Origin: Microbacterium sp. Clip185
GTDB taxonomy: Bacteria > Actinomycetota > Actinomycetes > Actinomycetales > Microbacteriaceae
Direction: 5' to 3'
DNA: 64,000 nt
NCBI RefSeq assembly: GCF_028743715.1
Contig: NZ_CP117996.1
Location: forward strand, 3,100,001-3,164,000
A program made the position numbers and the translations under genes. The notes under the pieces were generated by a model that was not told the origin of the DNA, ran no database searches, and was given only the letters and a program-made list of their open reading frames with translations. Positions 51,654 to 60,686 of this stretch are shown in pieces. Positions within the stretch are counted from its first letter, which is position 1, and the number at the start of each line of letters is the position of its first letter.

Positions 51654-53218
51654 TGCCCCTCGTGCGCACTCCCGCCGCCGGCTACGACGAGATCGTCGTC
51701 GGCGGCGGAGCGGCCGGATGCGTGCTGGCGGCGCGCCTGTCCGAGGATCCCGCGGTGCGGGTGCTCCTCATCGAAGCAGGCGGCGACCACCGCGGCGTGC
51801 GCGAGATCCTCGACGCCGCCCACTGGGACGCCCTCATCGGCGGCGAGTACGACCACGGCTATCGTTCGACGCCCACCCCGCACGTGCTGGGTCGGTCGCT
51901 CGCGATGCCGCGCGGCAAGGTGCTCGGGGGTTCGTCCTCGACGAACGCAATGCTCTGGTACCGCGGCAACCGGGCGGACTACGACGCGTGGGCGGATGCG
52001 GGCGCCACCGGATGGGGCTACGACGACCTGCTGCCCTACTTCCGACGTTCGGAGACTCGCGCGGGCGGCGACCCCGCCTACCGCGGACTCTCCGGCCCCA
52101 TGCGGGTTGGACCGCTCGCGCACGTGCACCCGATCGCGCACGCGCTCATCGCCGCCTCCGCCGAACGCGGCTTCCCGGTGATCGACGATGCGAACGCGGC
52201 CTCCAACGAGGGCGCGACATACCCGGACTACAACGCGATCGAAACCGACGACGGCGCTTTCGAGCGCTGGAGCACGGCGCGCGCGTACCTCGAGCCCGCG
52301 CTCAGCCGGCCGAACCTCGACGTGCTGGTCGACAGCCGCGTCCACGCGCTGCTCCTGGCCGGCGAGCGCGTCACAGGGGTGCGGCACACGGTGGGCGGGG
52401 TGGCCGTCGAGACCGCCGCCACGCGGATCGTGCTCGCGGCCGGGGCGCTCGACACCCCGCGGCTGCTGCAGCTGTCGGGGATCGGGGACGCCGCGCGGCT
52501 CGCCGCATCCGGCATCCGCGCGACGCATCATCTGCCCGGAGTCGGCGAGAACTTCCAGGACCACCCGCTGATCCTGGGCATGAACTTCCGCGCCCGGCAC
52601 GACCTCGGCCCCGTGATCGGCAACGGGGGCGGCGCGATGCTCAACTGGCGCAGCTCCTTCGCCGACGCGGGGCCCGACCTGCACACCGTCATCGCGCACG
52701 GCTCGCGCGGCGACGAGGCGCTGCACGCGCGGCACGACCTGTCCGGGAATGGCGTGTTCGCCCTGGTCCCCGGCCTGTACCGGTCTCGGAGTGTGGGCTG
52801 GGTGCGGGTGCGCTCCGCGGATCCGGAGGCGGTCGCCGACATCCATCCGAACTACCTGGCCGACCCGACGGACCTCGCCGCGATGGTCGAGGCGGTCGAC
52901 GCCGTGCAGGATCTCGTCGCCGCATCCGCCTACGCCGACCTCGCCCAGGGCCCGATCACGCCGGCCGCCGGGCTCGCGCACGCGGACAGGGTGCGATTCG
53001 TGCGGGAGAACATCGGCACCTTCTTCCACTGCTCCGGCACCGCGCGCATCGGCACCGACGAGCTGGCGGTCGTCGACCCGGCGCTGCGGGTGAGGGGCCT
53101 CGAGGGGCTGTGGGTGGCGGATGCGTCGGTCATGCCCTCGATCCCCACGTGCAACACGCAGGCCCCCACCGTCGCGATCGCCGAGCGCGGCGCCGAACTC
53201 GTCGCCGCGGCCCGCTGA
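51653..53218 (+). CDS. GMC-family FAD oxidoreductase (choline dehydrogenase-like)
   Basis: 521 aa. FAD site YDEIVVGGGAAGCVLAARLSE at the N-terminus; GMC signature 1 GKVLGGSSSTNAMLWYRGN (about 88-106); signature 2 GALDTPRLLQLSGIG (about 265); active-site His in FFHCSGTARIG and the C-terminal CNTQAPTVAIAERGAEL. It oxidises an alcohol group. ATG at 51653 overlaps the previous stop by one base (TGATG). Last gene of the catabolic run, followed by family B repeats. Confidence 0.92.
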   Translation: MPLVRTPAAGYDEIVVGGGAAGCVLAARLSEDPAVRVLLIEAGGDHRGVREILDAAHWDALIGGEYDHGYRSTPTPHVLGRSLAMPRGKVLGGSSSTNAMLWYRGNRADYDAWADAGATGWGYDDLLPYFRRSETRAGGDPAYRGLSGPMRVGPLAHVHPIAHALIAASAERGFPVIDDANAASNEGATYPDYNAIETDDGAFERWSTARAYLEPALSRPNLDVLVDSRVHALLLAGERVTGVRHTVGGVAVETAATRIVLAAGALDTPRLLQLSGIGDAARLAASGIRATHHLPGVGENFQDHPLILGMNFRARHDLGPVIGNGGGAMLNWRSSFADAGPDLHTVIAHGSRGDEALHARHDLSGNGVFALVPGLYRSRSVGWVRVRSADPEAVADIHPNYLADPTDLAAMVEAVDAVQDLVAASAYADLAQGPITPAAGLAHADRVRFVRENIGTFFHCSGTARIGTDELAVVDPALRVRGLEGLWVADASVMPSIPTCNTQAPTVAIAERGAELVAAAR

Positions 53219-53230
53219 CCCGCGCACAGC

Positions 53231-53472
53231 AACACGCGTCCTTCGAACTCAGGCCAACAGTGCTCGAGGGACCCGAAACGCGGCCGGTCGCTCGCCGAGG
53301 CGACGAATCGAGTCCCTCCGACACGAGGGACCACCGTTCGAGGGACCCGAAACGCGCACCATCCGGCCCTCGCACAACAACACGCGTCCCCCGAACACAA
53401 GCCACCCCCGTTGAAGGGACCCGAAACGCTGGCCGCACGGCCCCGGCGCAGCAACGCGCGTCCCTTGAGCAC
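53231..53472. repeat. Family B palindromic repeats, three full and one half copy
   Basis: Half copy at 53231-53250, full copies at 53261-53323, 53335-53397 and 53409-53472. The middle differs from the 32-kb copies (CGAAACGCG and CAACACGCG in place of CGTCG/ACACGG), a sub-type shared with 54049 and 54123. Nothing else is seen in the gap 53219-53616. Confidence 0.88.
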
Positions 53473-53616
53473 CGGATGCGGAGACCGCGCGGATGCGGCG
53501 AGCGCGCGTGAGCGATGCCGCACCGACCCGGCGTGCTCGTCCCGCCTTCGCTCCTGTGCGTGCCCTACGGTCTGAGCCAGAGCACCCACCGTGGGCGACT
53601 CGGAGGGGGAACGATC

Positions 53617-54034
53617 ATGGACAACAGCGCGCGCCCGGCGACAGTCACCGCATCCTTCTGGCTGTGGATAGCGACCGTCGTGCTGTCGGCGATCTCGATC
53701 CTCACCTCGCTCGCGGACGGGCGCTACGCCTTCGCCGACGCCCGGCGGCAACGCGCAGGTCGCTGCCGCGGTGGGCCCCGCCGCGGCGATCATCGGCCTG
53801 GCCGTCGGTGCGGCGCTGCGCATCCTGTTCGCCGTCTACATGCTCCGCGGACGCAACTGGGCACGCATCGTGCTGCTCATCCTGGCGATCATCGCGGTGC
53901 TGGCGGGGCTTCCGGCCTTCGCCACGGGCAACGTCGTGGACATCCTCATCGTGGTCGTCGCGCTCGCGGCAGCCGTGCTGATGTACCTTCCGGCGTCGAA
54001 CCCGTACTTCCGTCGCCGTTCCGCGGCCGCCTGA
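53617..54034 (+). pseudogene. Small membrane protein gene with an apparent frameshift
   Basis: The frame from ATG 53617 reads DNSARPATVTASFWLWIATVVLSAISILTSLADG, a good first helix, then turns to Arg/Gly-rich nonsense at about 53735. The next frame (+1) reads PTPGGNAQVAAAVGPAAAIIGLAVGAALRILFAVYMLRGRNWARIVLLILAIIAVLAG...YLPASNPYFRRRSAAA, a coherent three-helix membrane protein ending at 54034. Together they make one four-helix protein of about 138 residues, so one base was lost or gained near 53720-53740. It may be a real mutation, a sequencing error or, less likely, programmed shifting. Confidence 0.72.
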
Positions 54035-54048
54035 CCCGCGTCCAGCCC

Positions 54049-54185
54049 CGTTCAAGGGACCCGAAACGCGCCCCCGCCGGCCCCGGCGCAACAACACGCG
54101 TCCCTCGAACACAAGCTGCCCCTGTTCGAGGGACCCGAAACGCGGCCCAACCAAGGAAAAGGCCGCGAAACGCGTCCCTCGAATA
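54049..54185. repeat. Family B palindromic repeats, two copies
   Basis: Copies at 54049-54112 and 54123-54185, between the convergent ends of the broken membrane-protein gene and the adenosine-deaminase-like gene. The middle of the second is distinct (CCAACCAAGGAAAAGG), so arms and overall length are kept while the middle drifts. Confidence 0.88.
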
Positions 54186-54201
54186 GAAAGGGCGAACCGG
54201 G

Positions 54202-55242
54202 TCAGGGCTCGAGGAGGGCGTCGAGGGCGATGAAGGCGCCCTCGAACTCGCCGCGCAGGCGCGCCTTCGTGGCCGCATCCGCGAACGAGATGTCGATGCC
54301 CGCGAGGGCGATCCGCTTCGCCGTGGCCGCATCCACGCCCAGCGCCATGAGCCCCTCGCGGTACTCCTTGCCGATGTCGGTGCGGAAGAACATCGCGTCA
54401 TCGGTCGACACGCTGACCGTGAGTCCCGCGTCGATCATCGCGCGCAGGCGGTGTCCCTCGTCCAGCGTCCATCCCGAGCAGATCGTCGTCGACACGGGGG
54501 TCGTCGCGAACCCGATGCCGCGCTCCAGGGCCAGCGCCACGACTGCCGGATCGTCGACGATGCGGTAACCGTGGTCCAGGCGGTCGCAGCCCAGCACCTC
54601 GATCGCCTCGCGCACCGCATCCGGTGTCGCCGTCGGGGTCTCCCCGACGTGCGCCGTCAGCTTCAGCCCGGCGGATGCGGCGAGCCGGTACGCCGCGGCG
54701 AAGCGGGTGGGGTCCTCGGTGTTCTCCGGCGTCAGATCGTCCTGCCCGATGCCCACGACCTCGGGGATGCCGTGTTCGATCACCTCGCGCACCATCGCGA
54801 CCGCGGACTCGGGGCTGTCGCGCCGGTTGATCGCGGCGACGATGCGGAATCCGACGCCGAAGTCGGCCTCCGCGCGGCGCAGGCCCGCGATGATCGGGTC
54901 CATGACGTCCCGGTAACCGATACCGCGGACCGCGAAGTACTGCGGGTTCACGTAGTACTCGCGGTAGCGGAGGTTGCCCTCGGCCACCGCGGCGCGCACG
55001 CCCTCCCAGGCGACCCGCTCGAAGTCCGCCGGCTCGCGCAGCACATCGTGGGCGGCGCGGAAGGCGACGAGGAACTCCGGCAGGTCCGCGAAGTCGAACA
55101 ACGTCTCGGGATCGTCGCCCCAGAGCTCCACGCCGTAGCGCGCGGCCAACTCGATGAAGGTCGTCGCCGTCATCGTCGAGGCGAAGTGGCAGTGCAGCTC
55201 CGTCTTCGGCAGCAGCTGCAGGTAGTCGGCGTACGAGATCAC
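54202..55242 (-). CDS. Adenosine-deaminase-family enzyme 1
   Basis: 346 aa, amidohydrolase fold. HxH in KTELHCHFASTMTA (about 15-17), catalytic HxGE in LKLTAHVGETPTATP, RLDHGYRIVDDP, and metal Asp in VSVSTDDAMFF. The CPxSN block that contacts adenine is TPVSTTICSG here and the typical HLHLEG is HCHFAS, so the pocket differs from classical adenosine deaminase. GTG start at 55242 in GTGA overlap with the XRE-cupin regulator. Confidence 0.88.
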   Translation of the reverse strand: MISYADYLQLLPKTELHCHFASTMTATTFIELAARYGVELWGDDPETLFDFADLPEFLVAFRAAHDVLREPADFERVAWEGVRAAVAEGNLRYREYYVNPQYFAVRGIGYRDVMDPIIAGLRRAEADFGVGFRIVAAINRRDSPESAVAMVREVIEHGIPEVVGIGQDDLTPENTEDPTRFAAAYRLAASAGLKLTAHVGETPTATPDAVREAIEVLGCDRLDHGYRIVDDPAVVALALERGIGFATTPVSTTICSGWTLDEGHRLRAMIDAGLTVSVSTDDAMFFRTDIGKEYREGLMALGVDAATAKRIALAGIDISFADAATKARLRGEFEGAFIALDALLEP

Positions 55243-55859
55243 GGCGTTCCTCCCGGGGTGCGGGGCCTGAGCACACCCGCGCTCTTGACGACGAGAAGCC
55301 GGTACGGCTCCCCGTCCAACGACCACCAGCGGTGCACCACGCCTCCGGGGAAGTGCACCGAGTCGCCGGCCGTCAGATCGTGCGCCTCGCCGTCGAGTTC
55401 GATCCGGATGCCGCCGGCCACCACGTAGAGGAACTCCTCCTCCTCGTGGCTGAAGCTCTCACCCGGCACGAGGGCGTCCGCGGCCACCTCCATCGGATGG
55501 AAGGCCCGCGCGTCGTGGGCAAGCATCCGCGCGGTGCCGGAGGCGAACCCCTCGGGCACGGCGCCGGAGCCGGCGCGCTGGATCTCGATCGCGGATGCGG
55601 CCTCGCGCGGCTCGTCGGAGGCGGCGATCAGCTCGATCGGGCTCGTCTCCAGGGCCACCGCGATCCGTCGCAGCGACGCCAGGCTCGGCTGGGCCAGTCC
55701 GCGCTCCAGTTGACTCAGGAACGGATGCGAGAGCTCTGTGGCCGCGGCCAGGCGCACGAGCGTCAGCCCGCGCGCCTGCCGAAGCTCACGGATGCGGGCG
55801 CCGAGACGCTGGCCGGCCGCATCCTCGTCCGCGGCGATGGTGGCGACAGGGTCGGTCAT
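55239..55859 (-). CDS. XRE-family regulator with cupin sensor domain, second paralogue
   Basis: 206 aa. HTH RLGARIRELRQARGLTLVRLAAATELSHPFLSQLERGLAQPSLASLRRIAVALETSP (about 17-74), cupin with FSHEEEEFLYVVAGGIRIELDGEAHDLTAGDSVHFPGGVVHRWW (about 135-180), keeping the His and Glu metal ligands that the 45519 paralogue has lost. Sits between the two deaminase genes on the same strand and probably regulates them and the transporter. ATG at 55859. Confidence 0.9.
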   Translation of the reverse strand: MTDPVATIAADEDAAGQRLGARIRELRQARGLTLVRLAAATELSHPFLSQLERGLAQPSLASLRRIAVALETSPIELIAASDEPREAASAIEIQRAGSGAVPEGFASGTARMLAHDARAFHPMEVAADALVPGESFSHEEEEFLYVVAGGIRIELDGEAHDLTAGDSVHFPGGVVHRWWSLDGEPYRLLVVKSAGVLRPRTPGGTP

Positions 55860-55868
55860 GGTCCGAGA

Positions 55869-56903
55869 TTATGCGGCGGGCATCGCGACGCCGTGGCGCG
55901 CCGCGTAGTCCGCGACGGCCGCAAGGTACTCGTCGCGGCGGGCCGGCGTCAGCCAGGACGCCTCGAACGAGTTGATGGCGAACTGCACCAGGTCGGTCTC
56001 GGTCAGCTTCGCGTGCTCGGCGAGGGCGACGTAGGTGTCGCCGACGTAGGCGCCGAAGTAGGCGGGGTCGTCGGAGTTCAGCGTGACCTTGGCACCCTGG
56101 CGGAGCAGTCCCACGATCTCGTCCGCCTTCATCTGCTCGGTCACGAAGGAGTTCGACACCGGGCACGTCGTGAACCCGAGCCCGCGCTCGATGGCGAGGG
56201 CGACGAGAGCCGGGTCCTCGACGATGTTGGTGCCGTGGTCGATGCGGTCGACCTGGATCTCATCGAGCACCGTGCGGATGTTGTCGATCGAGCCGGGCTG
56301 GTCGATGTCGCAGTGCATCGTGAGAAGGAAGCCCTCGGCGCGGGCCCGGGCGAAGACCTCGGCGAACTTCTCCGGCGGGTTTCCGCGCTCGTCGGAGTCC
56401 AGCCCGATCCCGAGGATCCACTGCTTGTAGGGCAGCGCCTCCATGAGGGTCGCGAAGGCGAACTCGGCGGAGTAGTCGCGCAGGAAGCACATGATGAGCT
56501 CGGCCGAGATGCCGAGTTCGCGCTCCGCGCGCACCACCGCGCGGCGGTACCCGCCGATCACGTCGGCGAACGGCACCCCGCGGCCGGTGTGGGCCTGCGG
56601 GTCGAAGAACATCTCCACGTGCACGACGCCCTGTGCCGCCGCCTTCTGGAGGTAGGCCCAGGCGAGGTCGTGGAAGTCATCGGCCGTGACCAGCACCCGC
56701 ATCGCCGGGTAGTACACCGCGAGGAAGCTCGTGAGGTCGGTGAAGTCGTAGGTGGCCTTCACCTCGTCGACGGTCTTCTCGGCGAGCTCGATGCCGTTGC
56801 GCTCGGCGAGCGCGAACTTGAGGTCGGGCTCGAGGGTGCCCTCGAGGTGCAGGTGGAGCTCTGCCTTGGGCAGGCCGTGCGCGAACGCGGTGAGATCGGT
56901 CAT
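55869..56903 (-). CDS. Adenosine-deaminase-family enzyme 2 with altered HxGE motif
   Basis: 344 aa. HLHLEGTLEPDLKFALAERN at the N-terminus, GIGLDSDERGNPPEKF, VDRIDHGTNIVEDP, TTCPVSNSF and VTLNSDDPAYFGAYVGD are all canonical. In place of the catalytic HAGE it reads LLTMHCDIDQPGSIDNI: the His is kept, the general-acid Glu is not, with Asp nearby. This branch may act on adenine or a substituted adenine rather than adenosine. ATG at 56903; about 50 bases follow the transporter operon's last gene. Confidence 0.88.
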   Translation of the reverse strand: MTDLTAFAHGLPKAELHLHLEGTLEPDLKFALAERNGIELAEKTVDEVKATYDFTDLTSFLAVYYPAMRVLVTADDFHDLAWAYLQKAAAQGVVHVEMFFDPQAHTGRGVPFADVIGGYRRAVVRAERELGISAELIMCFLRDYSAEFAFATLMEALPYKQWILGIGLDSDERGNPPEKFAEVFARARAEGFLLTMHCDIDQPGSIDNIRTVLDEIQVDRIDHGTNIVEDPALVALAIERGLGFTTCPVSNSFVTEQMKADEIVGLLRQGAKVTLNSDDPAYFGAYVGDTYVALAEHAKLTETDLVQFAINSFEASWLTPARRDEYLAAVADYAARHGVAMPAA

Positions 56904-56953
56904 ACCGAAGATCTTCCTGGAGTCGGCGGATGCGGCGCGAGTCGCCGCGAGGA

Positions 56954-57877
56954 TCAGATTCCGGTCTGGGCGCGCATGCCCATGCGGGCGAGCACCACGT
57001 TCTCGACGATCTGGATCACGTTGTACAGCACGAGCGAGACGATCGTGACGAGCACCACGGATGTCCAGAGGGCGCTGAACTGCGCCTGCGGGATGTAGCC
57101 GGCGATCGACCCGCCGATCCCGCCGCCGACGGCGAGCCACTCGGCGAGCAGCGCGCCGGTGATCGCGCCGGGCACCGAGATGCGCACCGCGGCGAAGAAC
57201 GCCGGGAGCGAGGACGGCATGGCGATCTTGCGCAGCTTGGCCCACGACCCGCCGCCGTAGACCTCGACGAGATCGTTCATCTGCGCGGAGGCGGACTTGA
57301 GGCCGAAGGAGATGTTCACGAGGGCGGGGAAGAGCACGACGATCCCGCCGATGACGGCGACGGTGGCGATGTCGCGGCCGAAGATCATGATGATCACCGG
57401 CGCCATGGCGATCAGGGGCACCGAGCGCAGGAGCATCGCGACCGGCATGAGCGCGTGTTCGATCCCCTTGCTCAACTGGAAGATGCTGGCACCGAGGATC
57501 GCGACGACCAGTCCCGACACGAAGCCGATCAGCGAGTGCCCCAGTGTGACGGCCAGGTTCCCGAACATGAGCTCGCGGTTGGCCTCGGCCGCCGGCAGCG
57601 TGAAGAGGTAGTTCCAGACGTCGACGGGGCCCTTGGCGATCATGGGCGAGACCTTGAGGATGGCCAGGACGCCGACCCACAGGGCGAGCACGCCCACCAG
57701 GGTGCCGATGAAGGTCACCATGCCCCAGCCGAAGGCCTTCAGGGCGCCGGACGCGACCTGTTTGCGCACCGTCACCTCGAGATCGGGCTTCTGCGCGGGC
57801 GGCTGCGGGCCGGCGGGGGCGGTCATAGCTTCGGCGGACTGCCGCGTGCCGGTGGCTGCGATGGCTGCTTCGGTCAC
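56954..57877 (-). CDS. ABC importer permease 2 (SsuC/TauC family)
   Basis: 307 aa. A long polar N-terminal tail (about 55 residues), then six helices with the ATPase-contact loop VEVYGGGSWAKLRKIAMPSSLPAFFAAVRISVPGAITGALLAEWL. Family members carry nitrate, sulphonate, taurine, thiamine precursors or nucleobase-like compounds. GTG at 57877 overlaps the stop of permease 1. Two distinct permeases give a heterodimer channel. Confidence 0.92.
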   Translation of the reverse strand: MTEAAIAATGTRQSAEAMTAPAGPQPPAQKPDLEVTVRKQVASGALKAFGWGMVTFIGTLVGVLALWVGVLAILKVSPMIAKGPVDVWNYLFTLPAAEANRELMFGNLAVTLGHSLIGFVSGLVVAILGASIFQLSKGIEHALMPVAMLLRSVPLIAMAPVIIMIFGRDIATVAVIGGIVVLFPALVNISFGLKSASAQMNDLVEVYGGGSWAKLRKIAMPSSLPAFFAAVRISVPGAITGALLAEWLAVGGGIGGSIAGYIPQAQFSALWTSVVLVTIVSLVLYNVIQIVENVVLARMGMRAQTGI

Positions 57878-58707
57878 TTCTGGGCTCCCTTCGACCAGGG
57901 CGCGATGAGGCGGGCGACGAGTCCGACGAGGGCGAAGCCCGCGAGTGCCACGGCGCCGGAGGCGAGGGCGAGCGCCCAGACGAGGGGCGCGTCGGAGTTC
58001 TGCTGCGCGAGGATCATCGCAAGCCCGACCCCCGCCTCGATCTTGCCGAAGAACTCACCGAGCACGGCGCCGAGGAAAGCGGCGGGGACGGCGATCTGCA
58101 GCGCGTTGAGGATGGCGGGGAGTGCAGCGATGAGGCGCACCTTGCGCAGCTGCGTCAGCTTGCTGCCGCCGTAGACGGTGATGAGGTCCAGGCTTGACCG
58201 GTCGGCCGACTTGAGTCCGAGGAGCGCTCCGACGACGGTCGTGAAGAAGACCGACAGGGCCGCCAGGAAGACCGCCGTACCGCTGGGCTCCCCTGCTTTC
58301 GGCACGGGGAACAGCACGACCGCGAGCATGCCGATCGCGACGATCGGGACGCAGTAGGTCAGGATCGCGAACTGCATTGCCACGCCCTCGAACCGCGGAA
58401 CGAGCAGGACGATGAACGCGAGGGCGAGAGCGAGACCGTTCCCCCAGAGGTATCCGATACCTGCCTCGACCAGGGTCACCGAGAAGTTGCGGGCGAAGTA
58501 GTCCCAGCCGGTCGTGATGTACGCCCCGATGACGTCGGGCGGGCTCGGGATGATCTGCCGGCCCGAGGGGTTGAGGAAGATCGTCGAGATCAGCCACCAG
58601 AAGGCGATGAGGGCGATCCCGCCCATGATTCCGATGACCCACGCGGGGAGGCGGACGTCCTCCCACTGGACCGCCTTGCCCTTGGGCGATGCGTCAGTGG
58701 TCGTCAT
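57874..58707 (-). CDS. ABC importer permease 1 (SsuC/TauC family)
   Basis: 277 aa, six helices. [74 protein letters not shown] is the conserved C-terminal block. ATG at 58707, overlapping the ATPase gene by 14 bases. The pair of permeases is like those of ThiX/RibX and pyrimidine-type importers. Confidence 0.92.
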   Translation of the reverse strand: MTTTDASPKGKAVQWEDVRLPAWVIGIMGGIALIAFWWLISTIFLNPSGRQIIPSPPDVIGAYITTGWDYFARNFSVTLVEAGIGYLWGNGLALALAFIVLLVPRFEGVAMQFAILTYCVPIVAIGMLAVVLFPVPKAGEPSGTAVFLAALSVFFTTVVGALLGLKSADRSSLDLITVYGGSKLTQLRKVRLIAALPAILNALQIAVPAAFLGAVLGEFFGKIEAGVGLAMILAQQNSDAPLVWALALASGAVALAGFALVGLVARLIAPWSKGAQK

Positions 58708-59521
58708 CAGCCGCGGCCCCTCCCGCTCCGAACAGAAGCTCAGAGGCCTGATCGACGTAGGAGTGGAACTCCGGGCTGCGCATCATCTCGGGCAGGCGCG
58801 GCCGGGGAAGATCGATCGTCATGACCTCTTTGATGCGCCCGGGGCGCGGGCTCATCACGGCGACCTGGTCCGAGAGGAAGATCGCCTCCGAGATGCCGTG
58901 CGTCACCAGCAGCGTGGTCGCCGGCTTCTCCGTCCAGATCCGCAGCAGTTCCAGGTTGAGCTTCTGGCGGGTCATGTCGTCGAGGGCGCCGAAGGGCTCG
59001 TCGAACAGCAGTACCTCGGGGCGCATGATGAGCGAGCGCGCGATCGACACGCGCTGCCGCATCCCGCCCGACAGCTGCGCCGGCTTGGCCTTCTCGAAGC
59101 CGCGGAGCCCGACCAGGGCGATCATCTCGTCGATGTACGCCTTGTCGGGGCTCTTGCCCGCGATCTCGAACGGCAGCCGGATGTTGGCGTAGACGCTGCG
59201 CCACGGAAGCAGCGCCGAGTCCTGGAAAGCGATCCCGAGCTTGTTCTCGCGACGCATCTCCTTGGGGCTCTTGCCGTCGACGCGAGTGGTGCCGCTCGTG
59301 GGCTGCTCGAGGCCCGCGAGGATGCGGAGGATGGTCGACTTCCCGCATCCGGACGGACCCAGCAGCGACAGGAACGTGCCCTGGTCGGTGTGGAGGTTCG
59401 TGTCCTGAAGGGCGACGACCGACTTGCGGCCGGTGGTGAAAACCTTGTTCAGGCCGGTGATCTGGAGGCCGGTGCCGAGCGCGGCATCGGTCGCGCCGGT
59501 CTCGACGACAGTCTGGGTCAC
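58694..59521 (-). CDS. ABC importer ATP-binding protein (SsuB/TauB family)
   Basis: 275 aa. Walker [11 protein letters not shown]-loop [21 protein letters not shown], signature [19 protein letters not shown], Walker [17 protein letters not shown], switch [13 protein letters not shown]. These are the marks of the nitrate/taurine/thiamine-precursor group. I took the GTG at 59521; in-frame starts upstream (59557, 59593) lie in sequence that includes the preceding hairpin. Third gene of the transporter operon after the binding protein. Confidence 0.92.
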   Translation of the reverse strand: MTQTVVETGATDAALGTGLQITGLNKVFTTGRKSVVALQDTNLHTDQGTFLSLLGPSGCGKSTILRILAGLEQPTSGTTRVDGKSPKEMRRENKLGIAFQDSALLPWRSVYANIRLPFEIAGKSPDKAYIDEMIALVGLRGFEKAKPAQLSGGMRQRVSIARSLIMRPEVLLFDEPFGALDDMTRQKLNLELLRIWTEKPATTLLVTHGISEAIFLSDQVAVMSPRPGRIKEVMTIDLPRPRLPEMMRSPEFHSYVDQASELLFGAGGAAADDDH

Positions 59522-59576
59522 GTCGATGGCTGCTTTCGCTCGGGGTCGGTGGGTCACCGACGGGGGAGGGGGAGTA

Positions 59577-59604
59577 CGAGGGCGCCCGCGCACGGGCGCC
59601 CTCG
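59577..59604. terminator. Intercistronic hairpin after the binding-protein gene
   Basis: CGAGGGCGCCCG (59577-59588) pairs perfectly with CGGGCGCCCTCG (59593-59604) over a CGCA loop. It is directly after the stop of the substrate-binding gene and before the ATPase. As in the ceb operon, it probably raises binding protein over the other subunits. Confidence 0.85.
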
Positions 59605-59609
59605 CGGTG

Positions 59610-60686
59610 TCAACCTGCGTACTTGACCAGGTCGGGGTTCTCGCTGTAGAGCTCCTCGAGCAGCGAGGTGTCGAACAGCTGGTCGGCGGTCACGTCGATG
59701 CCGGCCTCCGACAGGCTCTTGATCGTGGCGTCCTTGAGGTCGTCGGAGATCGTGAACAGGCCGTTCTCGACGGTCTCGTCGGAGACGACGAGGTCACTCA
59801 GCTGGGCGGCGGCACCGGCCTCGGAGTTCTTCGGGTCGAGGTTGAGGTCCTTGCCGTAGTCCTCGTATGCGAGACGCGCGCACTCGGCGGGGTCGGCGAT
59901 CGCGTCGGTCCATCCCTGGATCTCGGCCTTCAGGAACGCCTTGACCTTCTCCGGGTTGTTCTTGATCATGTCGTCGGTCGCGACGAAGGTCTCCGCCGGG
60001 AAAGCGAGGTTGTTGTCGGCGAAGGGCAGGTTGACCGTCTCGTAGCCCTCGTTCGCGACGATGATCGCCTCGTTGGTCAGGTAGGAGACGAAGCCGTCCA
60101 CCTCGCCGTTCGTGAGGGGCGCCGGGTCGTACTGCACCGGGACGACCGTGACGTCGGACGTGGTCAGCCCGTTGGCGGCGAGGAACGCGTTGAACAGCGA
60201 GGTGTTCGGGTCCTGCACGCCGATCTTCTTGCCCTTGAGGTCGGCGACCGTGGCGATGTTGCCGCCGTCCTTCAGTGAGAGGATCGTGAACGGGTTCTTC
60301 TGGTAGGTCGTGCCGATGATCTTCAGCGGCGCGCCCTCGCTCGCGACGACGGAGCCGATCGCGACGGCGTCGCTGAGACCGAAGTCGGCGGATCCGGCGA
60401 TCAGCTCGGTGGCGCTCGTGGAGGGGCCGGGCACGAGCGTGGCGCTGCTGAAGCCCGCGTCGGTGAAGTAGCCCTTGGAGTCGGCGAAGAACTCGCCGCA
60501 GAACTCTTCGTTCTTGATCCAGCTGAGCTGGATCGTGGTGTCGCCCAGGCCCGCGGCGTCACCGCCGGATGACGAAGAGGATGCGGGGTCGCTGGATCCG
60601 GCACACGCGCTGAGCGCGAGAGCGGACAGAGCGACGGCGGCGATGGACACGGCGACGCGCGTGCGGCGTGCGGTGAAGCGGGACAT
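59610..60686 (-). CDS. ABC importer binding lipoprotein, NMT1/ThiY-like
   Basis: 358 aa. Lipobox LSAC; Ser/Gly linker; then an NMT1-type fold: [95 protein letters not shown]. Asn-Glu-Glu-Phe-Cys where ThiY has an His/Tyr pocket suggests another ligand. Its paralogue at 63203 shares most blocks. ATG at 60686 with GGGAGA upstream. It heads the importer operon, next to purine-type deaminases, so a purine- or pyrimidine-like ligand is the best guess. Confidence 0.9.
   Translation of the reverse strand: MSRFTARRTRVAVSIAAVALSALALSACAGSSDPASSSSSGGDAAGLGDTTIQLSWIKNEEFCGEFFADSKGYFTDAGFSSATLVPGPSTSATELIAGSADFGLSDAVAIGSVVASEGAPLKIIGTTYQKNPFTILSLKDGGNIATVADLKGKKIGVQDPNTSLFNAFLAANGLTTSDVTVVPVQYDPAPLTNGEVDGFVSYLTNEAIIVANEGYETVNLPFADNNLAFPAETFVATDDMIKNNPEKVKAFLKAEIQGWTDAIADPAECARLAYEDYGKDLNLDPKNSEAGAAAQLSDLVVSDETVENGLFTISDDLKDATIKSLSEAGIDVTADQLFDTSLLEELYSENPDLVKYAG

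Noticed and set aside
53231..54185. CRISPR-like array
   Set aside because: Regular units, but each unit is itself a palindrome with unlike middles and the gaps are 10-40 bases or interrupted by a gene; no cas genes.
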